Assembly: GCA_902773045.1 (NCBI GenBank)
Contig: CACYDE010000148.1
Location: 1 to 17,403, forward strand
Source: an uncultured Ruminococcus sp.
Lineage (GTDB): Bacteria > Bacillota > Clostridia > Oscillospirales > Acutalibacteraceae
Length of the DNA: 17,403 nucleotides
Reading direction: 5' to 3'
Below, piece by piece: positions 14,717 to 17,403 of the stretch (positions are counted from its first letter, which is position 1; each line of letters opens with the position of its first letter). The position numbers and the translations under genes were made by a program. The notes below the pieces were generated by a model, which made no database searches, was not told the DNA's origin, and was given only the letters and a program-made list of their open reading frames with translations.

Positions 14717-14724
14717 AAATATTT

Positions 14725-15981
14725 TTGAAAGACGTTAGGTTTTTGGGTATGAAAAAAATATTATCTGTGATATTATCGGCTTCTGTCCTGTCATCTTTTT
14801 TGATGAGCGGATGCTTGAATCGTTTTGTTGAGAACACCGCCAAGGAATCTTCGGAAAGCGATGTTTTTGAAGAGGGTGAAGTCGAATTTGTTCATGAGTT
14901 TAATCCGGTGATCGAGGACGACCCCGACAACGACGCTCCGTCCACTTGTTGCCTTTCACAGGCTCAGATCGACTCACTCATAAAAAACGCCGACGACGTG
15001 ATCGCTCAGTATCCTGATTTTTCCGGAACGGTTCTGATGGCTTCCGGAAACAAGATCATTTACGAAAAATCGTTCGGCAAAACCGGAAAAGGAAACGAAG
15101 AAAACTGCAACAGTACATTTTATCAGATCGGTTCGGTGACCAAGCAATTCACAGGAACCGCGATACTTCTCCTCGAACGTGAAGGAAAGCTGAAAACAAG
15201 CGATACGATCGACATATACTTCCCGGAATATGACTATGATTTTCTGAAAACGATCACTGTTTCCCACCTTCTCGAGATGTCCGCCGGAATGGGAGACTAC
15301 ATGCAGCTCATCGAAGGAAATCAGGAACTGCTTGACGGCTACCTTAAAGCGGTGAAAAAATCGGAAGAAGATGCGAAAAAATTCATTGTGGACACGATCT
15401 TCAGCGACGGGATCTCAACGACTCCCGGAACAGTCTACATCTATTCCAATTCCGCTTATTACCTTCTCGGGCTTATCGTTGAACAGCTTTCGGGAATGTC
15501 CTACAGAGAGTATCTTCAAGAGAATTTTTTTGACAAAGCCAACATGACAGACACGTACTTTGTCGGTGACGGAAAAGATAACCAAACAGGTTATTCTTTC
15601 GCTCAGGAAAGATATGTTTCCGACACGGAAGATAAATATCTGAAAGCCGAAGGTGATTATCCCTACCTCTTCTCCGCCGGATCTGTAGTTTCAACTGCGG
15701 AAGACGTTAACAAATGGCTGAATTTTGTCGCATCCGATGAAATATTTATGCCTTCCGACCGAAAGAAGGTCGAGAAATCGCTTATGCTCTACAATTACGG
15801 CTGGAATACATCGGACAATCTTTGGCATCACAGCGGTCGAACATACGCCTACTCATCACAGGTCTATGTAGACTATCATACCGATACAAAACTTGTAATG
15901 CTGACAAACATTGCATTTTACGAAAATCTGAACCAGATCGCGCTTGGTATTTATCTGCCGCTTGTCAGCGCGTCAAAGTAG
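14725..15981 (+). CDS. Serine beta-lactamase-like lipoprotein (class C/PBP family)
   Basis: This 418-residue protein is a predicted lipid-anchored serine hydrolase of the beta-lactamase/penicillin-binding-protein family (Pfam Beta-lactamase), which includes D-aminopeptidases, esterases and PBP4-like proteins as well as AmpC. The TTG at 14725 has AGGGAA 7 nt upstream; the ATG at 14749 is the alternative and gives a more usual signal peptide. Both keep the lipobox FLMSGC, with Cys30 as the anchor. The catalytic set is complete: Ser137-Val-Thr-Lys140, Tyr240-Ser-Asn242, and HSG in WHHSGRTY in place of KTG. The acidic stretch after the lipobox is a likely spacer. Antibiotic hydrolysis should not be assumed, since most members with this architecture act on peptides or cell-wall fragments. 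Confidence 0.9.
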   Translation: MKDVRFLGMKKILSVILSASVLSSFLMSGCLNRFVENTAKESSESDVFEEGEVEFVHEFNPVIEDDPDNDAPSTCCLSQAQIDSLIKNADDVIAQYPDFSGTVLMASGNKIIYEKSFGKTGKGNEENCNSTFYQIGSVTKQFTGTAILLLEREGKLKTSDTIDIYFPEYDYDFLKTITVSHLLEMSAGMGDYMQLIEGNQELLDGYLKAVKKSEEDAKKFIVDTIFSDGISTTPGTVYIYSNSAYYLLGLIVEQLSGMSYREYLQENFFDKANMTDTYFVGDGKDNQTGYSFAQERYVSDTEDKYLKAEGDYPYLFSAGSVVSTAEDVNKWLNFVASDEIFMPSDRKKVEKSLMLYNYGWNTSDNLWHHSGRTYAYSSQVYVDYHTDTKLVMLTNIAFYENLNQIALGIYLPLVSASK

Positions 15982-16006
15982 AATATTTTAACACAACTTG
16001 TACTAT

Positions 16007-16106
16007 GGGCTGTTTGAAAAATCAAAGCAGCGGTCTATTTCTACTAATGCAAATCACCTCGCCTTAGTAAAATATCCGGTCACTTTGCTATTTTTCAAAC
16101 AAGCCC
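16007..16106 (+). mobile_element. 100-bp inverted-repeat element (second MITE-like family)
   Basis: The ends GGGCTGTTTGAAAAAT and ATTTTTCAAACAAGCCC are inverted copies with one small offset, and further inner blocks (TACTAA and TTAGTA) also pair, so the element folds as a long hairpin. It has no coding frame. The GGGCTGT start resembles ends of some Firmicutes insertion sequences, from memory only. It lies 25 bp after the beta-lactamase-like stop codon. Confidence 0.7.
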
Positions 16107-16107
16107 T

Positions 16108-16155
16108 AAAATTATTCTCAAAATTCTTTAAAATATTTTCGAGGATAATTTTTTT
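16108..16155 (+). terminator. Terminator of the beta-lactamase-like gene
   Basis: AAATTATTCTC pairs with GAGGATAATTT at 10 of 11 positions and is followed by a run of T on the plus strand. It follows directly after the 100-bp element. Confidence 0.65.
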
Positions 16156-16246
16156 CAAGGACAAGGAAGAGAAAAAATACTGACATATTTCAGGAAAATA
16201 AAGCAGTATTACATAAACCGGATCGAACAAAAGTAATTATAATTCA

Positions 16247-16289
16247 ATGAATAAGAGGAACGTTTTTTACGAACGTTCCTCTTATTCAT
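16247..16289 (-). terminator. Strong hairpin after the zinc-ribbon gene
   Basis: A perfect 18-bp stem (16247-16264 with 16272-16289) and a 7-nt loop lies 27 nt beyond the stop of the minus-strand gene at 16316. The U run after the stem is weak, but its place suggests a terminator, possibly serving both sides. Confidence 0.7.
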
Positions 16290-16315
16290 ATTATGTTCAT
16301 ATTATGTTCAAAAAA

Positions 16316-17263
16316 TTACCATATATCATCAAACAGATCGCTGATATCGTCTATTCCCAGACTTTCGCCTGCCGCAAGAACTTTCCAGCCCAATCCCTCT
16401 TTCGTGAGAATGAAATAGAGATCGTCCGAATATTCGCGCCCGTCCGAAGTTCCCGTTACGGAAACTTCAACATACATAAGATCGGTAAACTTGTAATCTT
16501 TTGAAATTATACCGACATACTTGTTTAGTTTCTGAATATCTTTCTTTTCTACTTTCTCACTCTGCGTTATTTGATATTTGAGCTTATATGATTCTCCCAA
16601 TCTTGAATTGAATCTCGACATAAAACTATCCGCTGCATCTTCAAGCGTTTCCATGTAGTAAACCTCAACAGCGCCGGATGCTAAATCTCCGAAATCACTG
16701 TAGTAGCTGTAACTTGACGACGCTGCGGCGATCGCGGCAGCATCCGACAGCAGCTCCTTGAACTGATCGGAAGTAAGATCGTACATCTCCGCTCCGTCCA
16801 CATCTTCAAAAGCATTCATATATTTTTTTACAGCGCTCTTATAACCAAAAACCGTTGCGCTGAGAACACCGATTACTATGCAGACCACAAGCAAAAAAGC
16901 CACAACAGGGATACCGATATAAAGCAGCTTCTTCTTATCCATCGGAGTTTTTCCCGATGCGTTCGGATAGTTTGGCTGTGTACCGAGAGGATAAACTCCC
17001 TGCTGCTGATCCTGATAACCCTGATTGGAGTAATCGCCGTTCTGATAGCCTTGATCGGAGTAACCGCCGTTCTGATAGCCCTGATTGGAGTAACCGCCGT
17101 TTTGATAGCCCTGATTGGAGTAATCTGCGCTCTGATAACCCTGATTCCCGTCAGGCTGAAGATATCCCTGAGAGGCATTTTGATCGTTAGTTATCGTTGC
17201 ACCGCAGTTTCCGCAGAAAACGGCATTATCATTTACGTTCGCTCCGCAATTTTTACAAATCAT
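16316..17263 (-). CDS. Zinc-ribbon membrane protein with YSNQGYQNGG repeats
   Basis: This 315-residue protein has an N-terminal zinc ribbon with Cys3, Cys6, Cys17 and Cys20 (ICKNCG and FCGNCG), a low-complexity Gly/Tyr/Asn/Gln segment at about 39-90, one membrane segment at about 113-136 (LLYIGIPVVAFLLVVCIVIGVL) and an outer C-terminal domain of about 175 residues. The outer part begins YKSAVKKYMNAFEDVDGAEMYDLT, like NTF2-like or DUF4878-type domains seen on such proteins; I am not certain of the family. The ribbon should lie in the cytoplasm and the rest outside. AGGAGGG upstream of the ATG is a near-ideal binding site, so expression may be high. Function is unknown. Confidence 0.85.
   Translation of the reverse strand: MICKNCGANVNDNAVFCGNCGATITNDQNASQGYLQPDGNQGYQSADYSNQGYQNGGYSNQGYQNGGYSDQGYQNGDYSNQGYQDQQQGVYPLGTQPNYPNASGKTPMDKKKLLYIGIPVVAFLLVVCIVIGVLSATVFGYKSAVKKYMNAFEDVDGAEMYDLTSDQFKELLSDAAAIAAASSSYSYYSDFGDLASGAVEVYYMETLEDAADSFMSRFNSRLGESYKLKYQITQSEKVEKKDIQKLNKYVGIISKDYKFTDLMYVEVSVTGTSDGREYSDDLYFILTKEGLGWKVLAAGESLGIDDISDLFDDIW
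17003..17122 (-). repeat. Four tandem 30-bp coding repeats
   Basis: Within the zinc-ribbon gene, four decapeptides close to YSNQGYQNGG (residues 48-87) are encoded by 30-bp units, with a partial unit before them. The first two peptides are identical. Confidence 0.9.
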
Positions 17264-17356
17264 AATATTCCCTCCTTATAATACTGATATTTTTCCCGGC
17301 AGATAATAAATTGCTGCATTTTATAGCAATCCAAATAAATAGACGGACAAAAGGAG

Positions 17357-17403
17357 ACGATGCCGGTGAGTGCAGAGCAAGGCGGAGGACGAAGGCATAC
17401 TGG
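17357..17403 (+). repeat. Possible fragment of the dispersed repeat family
   Basis: The edge carries AAGGCATACTGG, close to GCAGGCATACT in copy A (minus strand) and GCAGGAATACTGACG in copy B. The preceding ACGATGCCGGTGA recurs with one change at 2056-2068. It is cut by the window, so membership is only suggested. Confidence 0.35.

Noticed and set aside
14725..15981. Antibiotic-resistance beta-lactamase
   Set aside because: The motifs fit the broad serine hydrolase family; resistance activity cannot be claimed from these motifs alone and most lipid-anchored members have other roles.

Overview
The window looks like a chromosomal segment of a low-to-mid-GC Clostridia bacterium, most likely a Ruminococcus-type member of the Oscillospiraceae. 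The grounds are a secreted protein with a C-terminal type I dockerin, AT-rich gene spacing with strong intrinsic terminators, AGGAGG-type ribosome binding sites, a NifS/NifU pair beside an Rrf2 regulator, and a kinase with a C-terminal zinc ribbon. This placement is inferred from gene content. Eleven of the twelve full-length genes are on the minus strand; the exception is a serine beta-lactamase-like lipoprotein at 14725-15981.

Layout from left to right: a dockerin protein with an acidic Ser/Asp/Glu repeat region (168-1961); nifU (2579-3001) and nifS (2988-4178), which overlap; metY, O-acetylhomoserine sulfhydrylase (4318-5601), behind a good promoter and a roughly 180-nt leader with a possible 20-codon leader peptide; an IscR-like Rrf2 regulator with three cysteines (6280-6717); nadC and nadB (6947-9099), overlapping by 4 nt, with no nadA in the window; a lipid kinase-like gene (9315-10274) and an ABC ATPase-like gene that has lost its nucleotide-binding residues (10285-11004); a probable three-gene operon of a multi-pass membrane protein, a single-pass membrane protein and a Ser/Thr kinase-like protein (11226-14265); the beta-lactamase-like gene; and a zinc-ribbon membrane protein with decapeptide repeats (16316-17263).

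Read 5' to 3' on the minus strand, the regulator, metY, nifS and nifU form a sulfur and Fe-S locus: the regulator may sense Fe-S or cysteine status, MetY assimilates sulfide, NifS releases sulfur from cysteine and NifU carries the nascent cluster. NadB and NadC are flavin- and phosphoribosyl-transfer steps of NAD synthesis; NadA, the Fe-S enzyme normally between them, is not seen here.

The most unusual feature is a dispersed, MITE-like intergenic repeat family with inverted ends close to TTAAGGCAAYACCGC. I count six copies (1-84, 2201-2455, 5911-6085, 6214-6283, 6890-6950, 14526-14596) and a possible seventh fragment at the right edge. Long (about 175-255 bp) and short (about 60-70 bp) forms exist. 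In two genes, the Rrf2 regulator and nadC, the stop codon TAA is the first part of the repeat end. Several copies lie between a stop codon and its terminator. A second, unrelated 100-bp inverted-repeat element lies between the beta-lactamase-like gene and its terminator. I do not see a clear defence system, prophage, CRISPR array, rRNA or tRNA.
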